A DNA stretch of 64,000 nt from Trichostrongylus colubriformis (Eukaryota; Nematoda; Chromadorea; Rhabditida; Trichostrongylidae). The translations under genes and the position numbers were made by a program. The notes beneath the pieces were generated by a model that searched no databases, was not told the origin of the DNA, and worked only from the letters and a program-made list of their open reading frames with translations. This document shows, piece by piece, positions 22,166-33,704 of the stretch (position 1 is its first letter; each line of letters starts with the position of its first letter). Location of the stretch: the NCBI GenBank assembly GCA_963978905.1, contig OZ022256.1, positions 2,277,501 to 2,341,500 of the forward strand, in the 5' to 3' direction.

Positions 22166-22600
22166 TAAAGGAATCGTTCACGGAGAAGTGAGTTCCTTGT
22201 TTACTCATATATTTAGGTTGTATTAGCCAAACAAGGGCCACATGCAAAGTTTCACGCAAAAAAGATGAAAATTCGGCCAAGATGCAGCTCTCCAAACTCC
22301 CGGCGGGGTGGGCGGGGTTTCCGAGTGGGAGCCCTGTCCCGTCGTCCGCAGCGGTTCGGAACGGAGAGTGGGCCTGTTCATTTGACTTCATGTTCCTACA
22401 ATGCGTCTCCGACCGCGGCGGACGACGGAGTGGGCACTGCTTAGAGGCCCCGCCCACACGGCCGAGACTTTGTGGTACTGTACCTCTGCCGGAAACACAT
22501 TTTCCGCGTGAAACTTTGCATGCGGCTCCTATTAAGCAAATACAACATAAATATATGGGTAACGAGAAAACTCTTTTTTTCCGTGGACGACTCCATTAAC
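22166..22600. mobile_element. palindromic MITE of family B
   Basis: The left end AAAGGAATCGTTCACGG, then TTAGGTTGTATTAGCC, GGGCCACATGCAAAGTTTCA, is inverted at the right, ending CCGTGGACGACTCC near 22600. The GC-rich middle is also roughly palindromic. Other copies: 31342-31628, 37731-38159, 55840-56190, 60823-61235. Confidence 0.75.
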
Positions 22601-23771
22601 CTTCCTGCTTCGCCAGATCACTCACACTCGGCATCCTTGACCATCCACACTTTACGTTACCACACTGATGATAATATGCATATGTGTAGAACAACACCGG
22701 TAATAAAAGCCCTCCGCGCAGAACTCCGCCGAAATCAATTTTGACCCTGAAAGATGAATCCAGGTCAAGGAGCCTTCCGTATCTCTAAGCTCAATCAGGA
22801 AAATTTATGTATCGTATTTCGCATTTAGAGTAAAACCCCGGCAGAAGATGAGTGGCCATTTTGGCCAGACGCTCAGCTAAAAAAACCTGCGATCATGACT
22901 GGTAGCCGTGCGAAAAGAAACCGCTAATTTTTGGGGCTTTATCTTGGATAGTTTTCCTAGACCTTCAACCTACTGACCCTGGAACACCACTCAACTCATG
23001 ATGATTCAGGAGGATGTAGGTGGAACTGTTTGCATTTCACTGATATTCACAACATTTCCTTATCTCTACGAGCCGAATTGCTATTCACAGCCGCCATAGA
23101 TAACAGTTGTACGTTTCGCTCAGAATCGATTCAAGCCGCAGAATGGTGAGTTCAATCAATTTTCTGTATAATAGATGATTGATTTTCGGAGAAATTATAC
23201 TATACATAAGTATGACTACCGGTCATGTCCTCACTTATCAGTGGGCATTTATCAAAAAAAAAACACCTCAGCAAGCGAAATGGCAGATTTCTCTGAAAAA
23301 GCTACCCGTTCAAAAGCCCCTTCTCTTAAGATGGTTCGCTAGAGACCACTGGATCAATAATTCTACCCATTAAAACGATTTTGGTACCACGCAGTTCACC
23401 CGAGAAGAAGCAGGGCTTATTAAAAATGTGTTCAAAGGCACCGAGAGGGGTAAGGAAAAACTGAGAACAGTGAGTACATGCTCTCTGTAAGCAAACGTTC
23501 AGCTTCAAAAGAGGTGATGTGTGGCGAAACTCGCATTGAAAAAGCGCGAAGTGGGGTCTTATCACGGCCCCGTAAAACAGCGTGTCGTCCTGCAATCTTG
23601 CAGCCGGACGAGTTGCCGACGAAGGCGGGAAAGCGTTCGTGGCCCGCAATTAGCTTCTCCGCCCATCTGCAGTCTATCTCGGCTAGTGACGCGTTTTCGG
23701 GTTCCAATTTCTCGGGTTTTTCGCCGTCTTGTGTTGTGCGGCACTATTAACCCAGAGCTACCCCACTACCT
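22601..23771. other. no recognised feature
   Basis: Several overlapping short frames around 23430-23750 on both strands have no recognisable similarity or splice context. Confidence 0.3.
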
Positions 23772-23960
23772 CTTCAACCGATACGGTCGAAGAAGTGATT
23801 TTTGGAAAACTTTTCGATTTGGCTGCAAACTCCTGCCCAAGGTGTTCCGACCCGTAGAGCACGAATACGATATTCGCCAAACGAATGTCATATTCATGGA
23901 AGTTTGCAGCCAAATCAAAAAGTTTTCCAAAAATCACTTATTCGACCGTATCGGTTGAAG
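23772..23960. repeat. hairpin with ~62-bp arms
   Basis: CTTCAACCGATACGGTCGAA onward to GGCTGCAAACT is repeated inverted, ending TCGGTTGAAG at 23960, with a ~62-bp loop. Arms are nearly identical. It lies about 350 bp upstream of the four-TM gene's ATG. Confidence 0.75.
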
Positions 23961-24316
23961 ACTGCCAAATTAACCCTTTCCGGTGCCTTTGAGGATTTTA
24001 GAGACTCTGTGAGCTATGGGTAACAGTTCCACAAACCCGTTCCGTCTAACCTGGTTTAATTTTGGCGATGAAAAATTGGAACTTGCATTGACATGAGTTC
24101 TCGGTGCTGATTGTTCCTCATTCCAGAGGAAATCGGATGCAATGGGATTGGAACGACCGATCATTAATGGCAATGTCCTGCCGAAGTATGTTTCCGATTG
24201 CTATTATTCGAACTTTCTCGTTTAGCACAACTACTGTCACAATTTTTTGGTTTCTGACTTTGATATTTTATTACTTCGTGTGAATGACAAAATTGTGATT
24301 TGTGATTTATAGGAAT

Positions 24317-27300
24317 ATGTCATTTCCTGATTCAGTACGATTGGATCCAATTCGTTTGCCTCGTCCCACAATTTTACGCGAGGAACCGCAACTTGTGGAC
24401 ATCAGCAGTAAGAACCGTTTTCGTAGTTTTCGTAGACTGTCTTCAATTCCCCTCCAATCAGAACCTCATTTTTCGACACCGAGTAATCTTGGTGTGTGTG
24501 ATGGGGGGGGGGGGGGCAGCTTAGATTGTAAGCTGGCTTCACATGAGGGCCGTGTCATGGCAACGCAAGCCAGGCGTGTGTCAGGTACACGTTCTTGAAA
24601 CGTACGGCATGTAAAGACATGTTGCCCCTCCCTAATTACATAACGCTCAATTTTCTCACCGATAGGTCACATCGTGAAATGCTGAATCTAAGGAATGTCC
24701 TATACCTTTCGCTATCACTCGAAGAGCAACAGAGGTTTAAAAGTGCATGTACAACATTACATAAGGTAGTCTATGCCACGGTTCAACTAGGAGCTCCCAT
24801 AAAAGTCTTGGAAAGATGGTTACAATTGCTTTGTAATGACTTGTATGGAACAACTAATCGGCTATGTCCACCCTCTCACATATTACCCACAGAACACCGG
24901 GTAGGGGCCTCTATTGGTCAAATGAGATTTGAACCCACTCAGGTGTGCAGTAAGGAGAGAATCGCGCAATTCCGCAACGAGACTTGCGAATGAGTTGGAG
25001 GCGACATAGGGCCGCCGTCAGACTTTGCGATTTTGCGGCATTGCACAATCTCAAGGTCGTGGTATCGCGTGCAAAAGTGCGATGCCGCAAAATCGCAGTC
25101 TGACGGCGGCCTAAGTAGTTGGGTCCCAGTGCGCTCACCTTATTGTACACAAAATTTTAGCCTGAAACATGGTGTTCGTGTTAGGACCGAACTACATGAC
25201 GCCACCATCTTGCACGCAACTCTGAAAGCTTTTGATCTTGCTGAACTTGTCTTTAAGAGTTAAAATTATAAAATGGTCTTATTTTTACAGCAAATCAACC
25301 AAATATCCTGGCATATCGTCGAGATCGTTTTCAAGATCCGTATGCGGTAACTTACTCGCCGCATTCTTTTCCGGAACGTCTCAGGGTTCGCCAACAAGCT
25401 GCAGTTGATCAGTTTGGTGCCTACAGTCGACAGTAAGTTCATCGTATATAATCACTGACTACTCCTTTCGTTGATATATGTGCTGTTTTGCTCTCTGAGG
25501 CCCAACAAAAACTAATTCAAAATTGTGGGTTAGTCAACCCTAGCCCTTCTCCCCCGAGTCGCAACTATTCCCTCGCTCAACTCATCAATGACGCACTTTC
25601 GAGGACAGGCTATGGAGTCACCTGGAAAAAGGCAGTTGGGAAAAATCTTCCATGGACGTGGAATGGTTGACGTGTACATCATCCCCTTACAATGCTTGTA
25701 GTTTTGATGGGAACGCAGGAAGCCTCCCCAAAAGTTGGATGAATGGTCCTCGGAAATTCCATGATTCTTGTTCCTATTGGAATCACTCTACTGATTTAGT
25801 ATACGAACAGAAACACGAAAAGAACCCAGAATTTTCCTTTATTTCAGAGCTGAAATCGAAAAATTAGAGGAAGAGCAACTCGTTTGACTTCCCACCACAT
25901 TTCCCGTCACAACATTTGAACAACGGTCACGTCCGGAGCGCAGTTTGAAAATTCCCGCAATGTTGATCTGCTTCTCACTCTGCGTCTCTGACCACGTGAA
26001 TGTCGACTCTCTAGCGTCCAGATCTACTCGAAAGCCCACCCTGTCGTCCACTTTTTTAGGGGGTTCTATCCCCATTTGAATCCGGTATATGCACATGAAG
26101 CTTGGCATGCGGCTCTAATCATATAACATAAATGTCTGGGTGTCAAAAGAGCATAAACCTCCGTGAACGGTTCCTTTAGTTATAATATCAGTCAGTACCG
26201 TATACTGAACTCCACGGAACTGCCCAGCAATGCACCCAATCATTGTCCCTCGCACTTCTATGGGACTAAAGTGGTGATTCCACATTATATTGTGAATTGG
26301 CAAGGCGGTTATACCAAAAACGTTTTACCAACACTATCGCGACACTCGCAGAACCGCTAGCGCCAGCTTAGGGCAATTTCGTTGATCCAGGTTACTACAA
26401 AGAAAACTCCTGTAACATGCGATGTGGGCAATTTCGCATCGAGCGAGTGCCATATTCGTGTTCTATGGGTCAGACTACTTCCGACCACACATTTCTAGCC
26501 AAAACAGAATAACTCTCTGCAATCACCCATTCCACCGCACCGAAATGCGAGGTGGTAAGGTTGTTAAAGGTGATCAAAGCGTCATCATTCTTCCTAGCGT
26601 GCGCCATGTCCCCCACCTCCACTGTCTATTACTGGACTTGTGGGATCACTCATAGTCGCAGAGCTGTTTAAGGTGGTTGCCACCAATATACAGGGGGTGC
26701 CAAAAAAAAAGTAATTTTGCCCACGGCTCACATCTGCCAATTTTACAAAACGTAGGGAAACGAAAGAGACAAAGGTATTGGGGCAAAACATTCCCGAAAT
26801 GTTCCTCTAAAAGCAGGAACAAGCTGTGGCTCCTCACGTTCATGTTCATAAAAATATGGAGGTTTCATTCGGCGCAGTCGGGCTTCGGAGCACCTACATT
26901 TAAAAATTCGCAAAAAACAGTGGAGCCAAGCTCCGTGGTAGGTCTTTTGTGGGAAGCTTCCTGAGGGTTGGCCCTTCGGTTCTTGGAAGTCACAGAGCCC
27001 TTGCTGCTTGGACAAGGCTGCTATGATCCAATGTATCATTTTCATGCCTCAAATCCGCCTCCGGAGGGGTTTCAGTGGTAAGGGCACGTTTTGGCTCTTG
27101 GAAACGAAGGCGCTGGGAAGCCGGGAAAAACGCAGTGTTAAAGAACACCATCCGGTATGGATCCCCTTAGGTACCCAGATTGAACGGACGTCAGCAAGGT
27201 TGTGAAAGAGGGCGAAGAAATTTCGGATTTTGCCCAGTTGAGGTGATACATCTTGTTCAGTCTTTCCTTGCTCCCGTTCCTGCTCGTGCAGGAGGCTGCC

Positions 27301-30300
27301 ACGGAGTATAGTGATAGAGCTAGGTCTGCTCTTGATTCTGGGGATGAGAATACCTCAATAGAAATTACTGTAGTTTGGCTAAATGGGGTCGAAAGTGGAG
27401 GAGACAAAATTACTTTTTTTTTGGCACCCCCTGTACATGTAATATATGTATGACGGTTTTTCACCGTCCCTTGTTGAAGCTGCACAGATGCTTATTTTCG
27501 TGATGGGTGGGGAAGAGAGGGATGTGCAGGAGGGCAGCATTACTCGCTACTGGCTTTGCCATTAGAGACGTAGATTCCTCCTATTTGAAATATCATGTCA
27601 TAGAAATACCCGTTCCCCTCCTCCTCCTCAGAGCAGCTCCTAAAATGTTTCAGATTACCCTATCCGGTATCACCCGTGAACTCTACGTATGCTGAACGTC
27701 TAGTCACTGATCAAATGCCGCTACAAGAATTACGGCCATCGACTGAGCAGGATCTCTTGGGTGGACAACTTATACGATCAACAGCTCCGATTCCTAGAAT
27801 CACCACAACTACTCAGCAAGTACAGTATCCTAAAGCAACAACCGCATCCACGTTGACAGTAACTGGGACTCAGAGCTCGTCATCATTGTCATCAGAGTGA
27901 GTGGTCTGAAATCTCACGTTTTGATAATCATATTATTCTATTTACCATTTTGGAGTGTGGATACTCGGGTGACTAGCCGAGTAACATCCTTTTTCCGCCG
28001 CCACGATGACATCGAAGCGTCAAACCTGTTCGGATCCACGCTAACCACGCCCATTCGGCTCAGTTGGGAGTTCAAGTGGACGTGGTTAGTACGCGCTCGG
28101 GCAGGTGCTGCGTCATGGCGGATCACCGTCGCGGCGCAAATAGGGTGCAACATGGATAAGTAGCCAAGGATCTACTCCCAGAAAGGCAAGATTAATGATT
28201 TTGCTTTCTTGGGAGCGAGGTGTCCCAGTCAAATATTAAAAATCGACTGTCTTGATGTTTCCTTCAATTCAGCCAGCAAACAATTCAAGCTCGAGCACTT
28301 TCACGAGACCCTTATCTGGGCTATCAACGTTTCATCTTTATTTTGGCTCGATATCCAGCCTTGGCGATGGCTATGGTGGCTTTATGGAATATCACGGGCC
28401 GTGGTAAAGGAATGGCTAAAAATTCCACTGAAGAGGTGATCAACCATTGATTGGTGCCGAATTCCTAGAACGTCCCTAGTACTACCAGTAGTCCAGGTAG
28501 CATTCTATGCAGCGTTGGCCACCGCCGGGGTCGTGCTGATCTCACAAATTCTGCTACACAGCAATCATCACAAGTCCTATAAGAAAGCACAGGTTATGGT
28601 GAGCTTTATCATATTCATTTCAATTTTTGAGTTGTTTACAGGATTGTTTATTCACAGCAACATTATTTTTCTAAATTTTCAGAGCTTTGTGTACCATGCG
28701 GTGATGATCGCCACGTGCTGCACTGCAACGGTTTGCGTAGTATTCGCTGCCATCAATCTCGGCAAATTCAAGTCGGAAACGTAATATTTTAAATAAAATT
28801 ACTACATAATTAGTCGAATCGTAATTAGCCCATGTAGGTAAGCTGCTAAGGCACAATTCGAGCAGTGTGCTCACTTTCATTTTAGGGTACCCAGCAGTTC
28901 CACTGTCCCTATCCCCTCATGCGAATATCTCAGCAGGCTCATCTCTCCCTACGCATCTTCAGGTACATCCCATACTAGTCGGAGAATGGAATCGAGCTTC
29001 TTTGTCACAAGGGGACTGTTGAGGGTGCCGCCCCGCGCCTTTGCATGTTGAGGATGTGGCAGAAACGCGTTCCAGTGCCTTTTCACCAATGAAGATCCGC
29101 ATCGAATCCTCCTTTGGGAAGGCGTTGATTGAGTAGAGCGGCTCTCAGGGTGAGGCATAATTCCGTAGATCGTTGCTATTTTCCTAGTACCTACTGAGAA
29201 TTTGAGGTATTCATAGCTGAGCCATCGGGAAGGTCCTGTATAGGATAGCCTATGATCCCCTAACCCCATTGCTTTGGGTGTGTAGCCTTATGTCGATCTT
29301 TCGCTTTGCAACGTCGCACTCGCGCCGCCATCAGCATACCGCGGTCGGTTGGAACTTGTCTCAAGACGCAAGGTGCTGAGGGCCTCCTTAGAGGTGCCCT
29401 GAAGAAATAGCTGTTTATCTCATTATTATCTGAAAACAGTAACTTTTTCACCCTAAAAAGACAAAATAGTAACATAAAAAGTAAAAGAAACAATAACATT
29501 ACATGATAACTATCCTAATCACGAAATAATTAATTCGGGCGTAAAACTTCAAAGGGAGTGTACGCAATGTACGCAATCGCACGTGAAGAAATCGGCCGCG
29601 CAAAATTTCGACATAAGGCTACACACCCTATTGCCTCCGGCGTTTCCAAGCAGTTTTCCGCCCGATCAATTGATGTACGAAGCTTATCAGAATCGCTCTC
29701 AGGTGTCGACTTTTACCTGAATCTTCTTCATTTGAAAATTCTTCAATATTCATCGATTTTTTTTCATTTTTTTTCAGTAACCTTGCCACCACTTGCAAGT
29801 ATGCGAGCAACGCCCCGTGCTACAGTAATCAGGAACGACTTACCTATTTAGCTACCCTCATAGGTTGCGGTGGAGCGATCGTACTGCTGGCGTTGGCCAC
29901 ATTCGTATTCGGAGTTATTGGTTTGTTCTGTTTTTGTATTGCTTTTATTTAGAAGGCAGGGGGGTGTGCAATGAAGGAAAAGCAGAAATGGGAACGATTT
30001 TCACTACAAGCGAAATGTCCAGTCATGAAAAACTATCTATGGCAAAGCTCGCGTTTAATGAGATCGCGATAAAGGACTTTTATCATATGCGCCAGTGAAC
30101 GCTGCATAGGCGAGGCCTTGTTCGCAGTCGATTTGCGTAGCCCCTCGCTGCCTGAATCTGCCCCTCAGTGGCTAGTGATCCAGAGGGAATGAAAAGGAAG
30201 AAGTGACTCCTAAAATCATGTATTTTTAACCCTTTCATTCAGTTCTTTTTCTGTCACTTCATATCATCTCGACTCAAAATTATCCTTCCAGTCGTCTCGA

Positions 30301-30428
30301 AGTTACATGACAGCGACCTTAACTAAAATGTCGTTTTAGGCGTATCATTGATGGAACAACGTTTATCCGAGGCATACAAGAAAGAGGCCAGCCAACGTAC
30401 TTACGAAAATCAAGCCTTTCAGTATTGA
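24317..30428 (+). CDS. four-transmembrane protein with a MARVEL-like layout, eight exons, family unknown
   Basis: Exons read from splice signals and frame: 24317-24407, 25291-25432, 27654-27896, 28273-28435, 28497-28598, 28683-28780, 29778-29920, 30340-30428. Phases match at every junction and give about 356 residues. The start ATG follows an acceptor-like TTTATAG by four bases, suiting trans-splicing. The first ~175 residues are hydrophilic, with a Ser/Thr-rich stretch (about 125-158). Membrane segments: FIFILARYPALAMAMVALW (~180-199), VAFYAALATAGVVLISQILL (214-233), HAVMIATCCTATVCVVFAAI (~252-271), and IVLLALATFVFGVI (to 327). The loop before segment four has a Cys pair, CKYASNAPC (286, 294). 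A 28-residue tail ends ENQAFQY. Both termini cytosolic is inferred. I cannot name the family. The introns host five repeat elements. Confidence 0.75.
24503..24635. mobile_element. poly-G/poly-C terminated element in intron 1 of the four-TM gene
   Basis: A G14 run at 24503-24516 is followed 110 bp later by CATGTAAAGACATGTTGCCC and CTCCC, the core and right end typical of the family. Confidence 0.6.
25009..25112. repeat. palindromic repeat F, copy 1 (intron 1 of the four-TM gene)
   Basis: GGCCGCCGTCAGACTTTGCG with ATTTTGCGGCATTGCAC is repeated inverted and ends GACGGCGGCCT at 25111. A longer relative lies at 44645-44803 with the same GCGATTTTGCGGC core. Confidence 0.7.
25849..25886 (+). CDS. 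possible alternative terminal exon of the four-TM gene
   Basis: CCTTTATTTCAG precedes 25849, and joining exon 2 here gives Q-AEIEKLEEEQLV and a TGA stop. The short charged helix fits the preceding RQQAAVDQFGAYSRQ, but the exon cannot splice in frame to 27654, so it would give a truncated soluble isoform. It may be chance. Confidence 0.25.
25887..26140 (-). repeat. dispersed repeat L, copy 1
   Basis: Read in reverse it shares the GACGCAGAGTGAGAAGCA and GTCAGAGACGCAGAG region, the ACGTGGTCAGAGACGC block and GCATGCCAAGCTTC with copies near 39043-39290 and 50620-50890. The end resembles family B (ATAACATAAATGTCTGG), so the two families may be related. Confidence 0.45.
26691..27433. mobile_element. 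non-autonomous Tc1/mariner-superfamily-like element in intron 2
   Basis: CAGGGGGTGCCAAAAAAAAA, then GTAATTTTG, at the left is inverted at the right (CAAAATTAC...GGCACCCCCTG, to 27433). TA flanks both ends (26689-26690, 27434-27435). The 743-bp body has broken frames and no recognised catalytic blocks. It ends 220 bp before exon 3 of the four-TM gene. Confidence 0.75.
28781..28797 (+). promoter_or_regulatory. donor site overlapping an in-frame stop and an AATAAA
   Basis: At the end of exon 6 the donor GTAATA includes an in-frame TAA (28782-28784), and AATAAA follows at 28792-28797. If the donor is skipped and this signal used, the protein ends ...GKFKSET with three membrane segments; if spliced, the frame continues to exon 7. 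Confidence 0.5.
29276..29628. mobile_element. MITE of family A in intron 6 of the four-TM gene
   Basis: GGGTGTGTAGCCTTATGTCG and its inverse CGACATAAGGCTACACACCC bound 353 bp. The interior matches the copy at 55231-55610 over a long stretch (AAAAAGACAAAATAGTAACA, TTAATTCGGGCGTAAAACTT). Confidence 0.8.
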
Positions 30429-30523
30429 CCGTATGTCGTACAATACCTTTATGTCACAAACCAATCTCTGTGAACGAAATCTCCGCAGATGACTTCCTTC
30501 CAAGGGAGGATTCTTCTTTCCAA

Positions 30524-30529
30524 CAATAA
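30524..30529 (+). terminator. polyadenylation signal of the four-TM gene
   Basis: AATAAA lies 96 bases after the TGA at 30426-30428. Confidence 0.5.
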
Positions 30530-30883
30530 ATCAAGCCTTTCAGTATTAATCGCATGCCGTACCATACCTTTATGCCATAAACCAATTTCTGGAATTTAAA
30601 TTTTCTTAGATTTGTTCTTTATGAAGCTTCCAGTTCTAGTTGTTTTACGAAACAGACGTGAGAATCTGACAATACCTCGCACCCAACAGAATGATGAATG
30701 GTACATTTGAGTTTTGTATAGAATCGACTAATCTTTCGTATGCGAAGATGGAAATTCACGCCGGTGGTGTACTTGTTCTGTTTCCTCCCCGAACAGTTGT
30801 ATTTGAAGATACCGGGAGGGGTCGGGAGAAAGAAGAAGAAGGGAAAAAACGATCGGTTTGAAAGGAGCATTTGAAGTCTGAAA

Positions 30884-31174
30884 CGATTCAAAAGCGCGAC
30901 GTTGTGGCCTGTATTCGCATCACCCGCGCTTCTCTTTGGAGTGCAACATCACCTTTCCGAGTTGGTCGCTGGAAGAAATGTCATTTGTTGTCTCGTAGGG
31001 TGAATTTCATTCATTCATGATGATGAAATGAGTGAAAGAACAAACGGCGGTAATCAAGTAAAACAATGAATGGGAGAGTGAGCGAAAAGGTAAGAAAAAG
31101 GGTGTTCGTGGTAAAAAAAACCCATTGAATTCATTTTTTCTGAATTCAATTCTCGACGTCTTAGCAAGGTGTCA
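30884..31174 (-). repeat. dispersed repeat G, copy 2 (inverted relative to copy 1)
   Basis: Reverse complement of the 4958-5225 copy across most of its length, including the CACCCTACGAGACAACAAAT block. Confidence 0.65.
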
Positions 31175-31341
31175 TGTGTGCAATGTCTGCAAGCTGACGA
31201 ACTGCAAGCGTTACGATAGGCCTTACCGTGGGCCCAAGTCGCTACTTCCCTGTGTTTTCAAATGCTAAGATTTCTAGGGACTATGATCTAAGCGTTAGCG
31301 GTATACTTCGCGGTAATCCGATCACTCTATCACCCATTCAT

Positions 31342-31628
31342 TTTCTGTTTTTGCTTAATAAGGGCCGCGGTCGGGGATTTTGAGCAGAAAGTCACGCACA
31401 AAGCCCGCAGACCCATGTAAACGGTCCCACTCTTCGTCTCCGACCGCACGGACAATGGGGCGGGCAATTACACTGTGGCCCCGCCCTTCGGCCACCACTT
31501 TAAGGGGCTGTATCTTAGCCGCTTTTGACTTTTCGCGTAAAACTTTGCATGCAGGCCTTATCAAGCAAACACAACATAAAATATGGGTAACACAAAAACT
31601 CATCTTTTCGTGCACGATTCCTTTAACC
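31342..31628. mobile_element. family B element with truncated left arm
   Basis: The right arm is complete (AACTTTGCATGCAGGCCTTA, AACACAACATAAAATATGGG, GTGCACGATTCCTTTAAC). On the left only TTTTTGCTTAATAAGGGCCGC remains. Confidence 0.6.
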
Positions 31629-32512
31629 ATGGAATGGTACTGTGATACTATATCATCTTCGAGATCCTCATCGCAACAGAAAGGTTGTCGTAGACGGCTC
31701 AATTGTAGGTTATTATTCCTTTTCTATTGACAGCGCTGGATAGGCGATGTTGAGATAATAATCAAGGTCGAGAACAGTGGGTGGTGGGGGGAAGTGTTGC
31801 ATGCACGCAAATCCACACGTTTGCACGTTCCCACGATTCCTTGGACCGTCTTGCTTGGTTACCTTCAAATCTCAACATCGTGTTTTTGTGATATTCATCG
31901 GTTCTGTTGGGCCTATTGTGAAGAACTCCTTTTCCACAATTCTCCTGAGGAACAGACCTATGTACGGTTCCTCTTGCGTCATGAAAAATGGGCAAAACCA
32001 TTAATCAGCCACACTGTATGACCTCACAAGAAGCTGAACCGGTAATTCGGTTATGGAGAGGTTCGATGCCTTAGACGGTAGTAATCTACTCGAAACTGGC
32101 AATTAAGAACAATGGACAGGTGTCGGCGTCGCTGAGATTGTAGCGGTTGACACTGGGAGGAGGGAGAAACTTCTCATAACTGTCTGTTTCGGCAACTTTA
32201 CTGCCATCCCTTGTCACACTCAAATGAAAATACGGCTTTTACAGCCCCCCACCCCTCCTCTATATGAATGCATTCACATGACCGGCCTTCATCAACAACC
32301 GAAGCTAACCTCCTTTTTTTGACCAAAAGCCTCGAGTCGATGAGATGGGTTATAGGTTGCAACATGGGAGTGGTGGAGGGGTCCAGCAAATCAAACAGTG
32401 GCTCCTTCGAACAGAGTTTTGTCAAATTTATGTAGCATGTTTTTACTTTTCTCTTTGTTTAGCATTGTCAGATTCGGCTCTTGTATCCACTTTCACAGCA
32501 TTGTTGAGGATG
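31629..32512. other. no recognised feature
   Basis: Short open frames only. Confidence 0.3.
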
Positions 32513-32745
32513 TGTGGCGATTGGTCGAATTTTCGCGCGGCCACTCTCGGCGAGTGCGAGTTGTATTGCAGTTTTATCTGTTGAAACAGCAATATGTAAC
32601 CGCAACGAAACTTTCGAAGCTTCCAACCTGCAATCTTTGAAGGTCCCTCACGGCGCCTGCCCATTCCGTCTTGAGCGGAATTCCAAAAGACTGTTGCAAG
32701 TCGTACTGACGGCGCCGCGAAGCGAAAACTGGACGAATTGCCACA
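32513..32745. mobile_element. MITE of family A, short copy
   Basis: TGTGGCGATTGGTCGAATTT, then TCGCGCGG, at the left is matched inverted by CGCCGCGAAGCGAAAACTGG and ACGAATTGCCACA. Its outer ends differ from the GGTGTGTAG type, suggesting a subfamily. Confidence 0.55.
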
Positions 32746-33494
32746 TTTCCCTTTCTTGAAATCCCCGCTTGCTGACGGGTTTTGAAACCGATTCTAAATG
32801 CTACTGTAGTTCCATCAATTTTTCTCATGCTCTCGCTCACATATCTTTTTAGTTCTTGTTGATTTAAACCGATTAGAGTCATCATCTGCAAACTTACAAG
32901 TGCGGAGCATCTCAGTGCTTTCAGTACTGGTATAACCCATTACCGAGATTTTCAGTTGTGTATTTCGCAGACATTAACGCTCACAACTAAGCCAACTGGG
33001 ACTGATTACTGTTCGCAGCAGTTTCCCGCTATTGCCTAAAATGGCCTTTTGAAAGTCAAAATTGTTCGGCGTTTCAAATAGCAAATAGCCTCCTCGTTCC
33101 AAGGTCAATCACGTGACCGTTTTGGCCTTGGGAAAGGCTCTCAGTTTTGTAATCCACATAACATAACGTCGTTTACGCTTTTTTCAACATTTGTAAGTCA
33201 CGGATTGCTATCGAAGGTGGTGACGAGGCGTGGCACGATCATTTTTCCTTTGAATGCCCTCAGGGACATCTCCTGCATTGGCCCTTCTGCAGTTTCGTCG
33301 CGTTCCCTCTGAGAGTACATCGATGACGAACGGTGGAAAATGTCATTTCGTCAATAGCGTGTCTATCCCGCAGCTCGACGAGTTTTGTTTCACATTGTTT
33401 TCAGAATTGAAAATGTATTGTTTGCAGTTGTTACCGACTACAGGATTACCTTAACAGGCCGTTTGAGATTATAATGTTGGGTGCTGAACTAATT
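32746..33494. other. no recognised feature
   Basis: No supported gene or repeat. Confidence 0.3.
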
Positions 33495-33704
33495 GGGGGG
33501 GGGGGGGGGGGTGGGAGGCAACTTGTTATATGCCTTGAACAATATCATATCTTCACATGTATGACGTGTCAATAATGTACCATAGATGTTATACATGTAT
33601 GTTACTGCACACTGTTCAGCCTTCAGACATGTAAAGGCATGTTATTGTTAAGCCTTCATATGGAGACATGTTACTGTTCGCTCTCAAACAAGTCGCCCCT
33701 CCCT
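33495..33704. mobile_element. poly-G/poly-C terminated element
   Basis: A G17 run, then TGGGAGGCAACTTGTT, begins the element. The interior has CATGTAAAGGCATGTTAT and ACATGTTACTG, and the right end AACAAGTCGCCCCTCCC is the inverse of the left. Confidence 0.75.

Noticed and set aside
24595..24993. 132-codon frame in intron 1 of the four-TM gene
   Set aside because: Contains no recognised domain, overlaps a repeat end, and the exon chain is complete without it.
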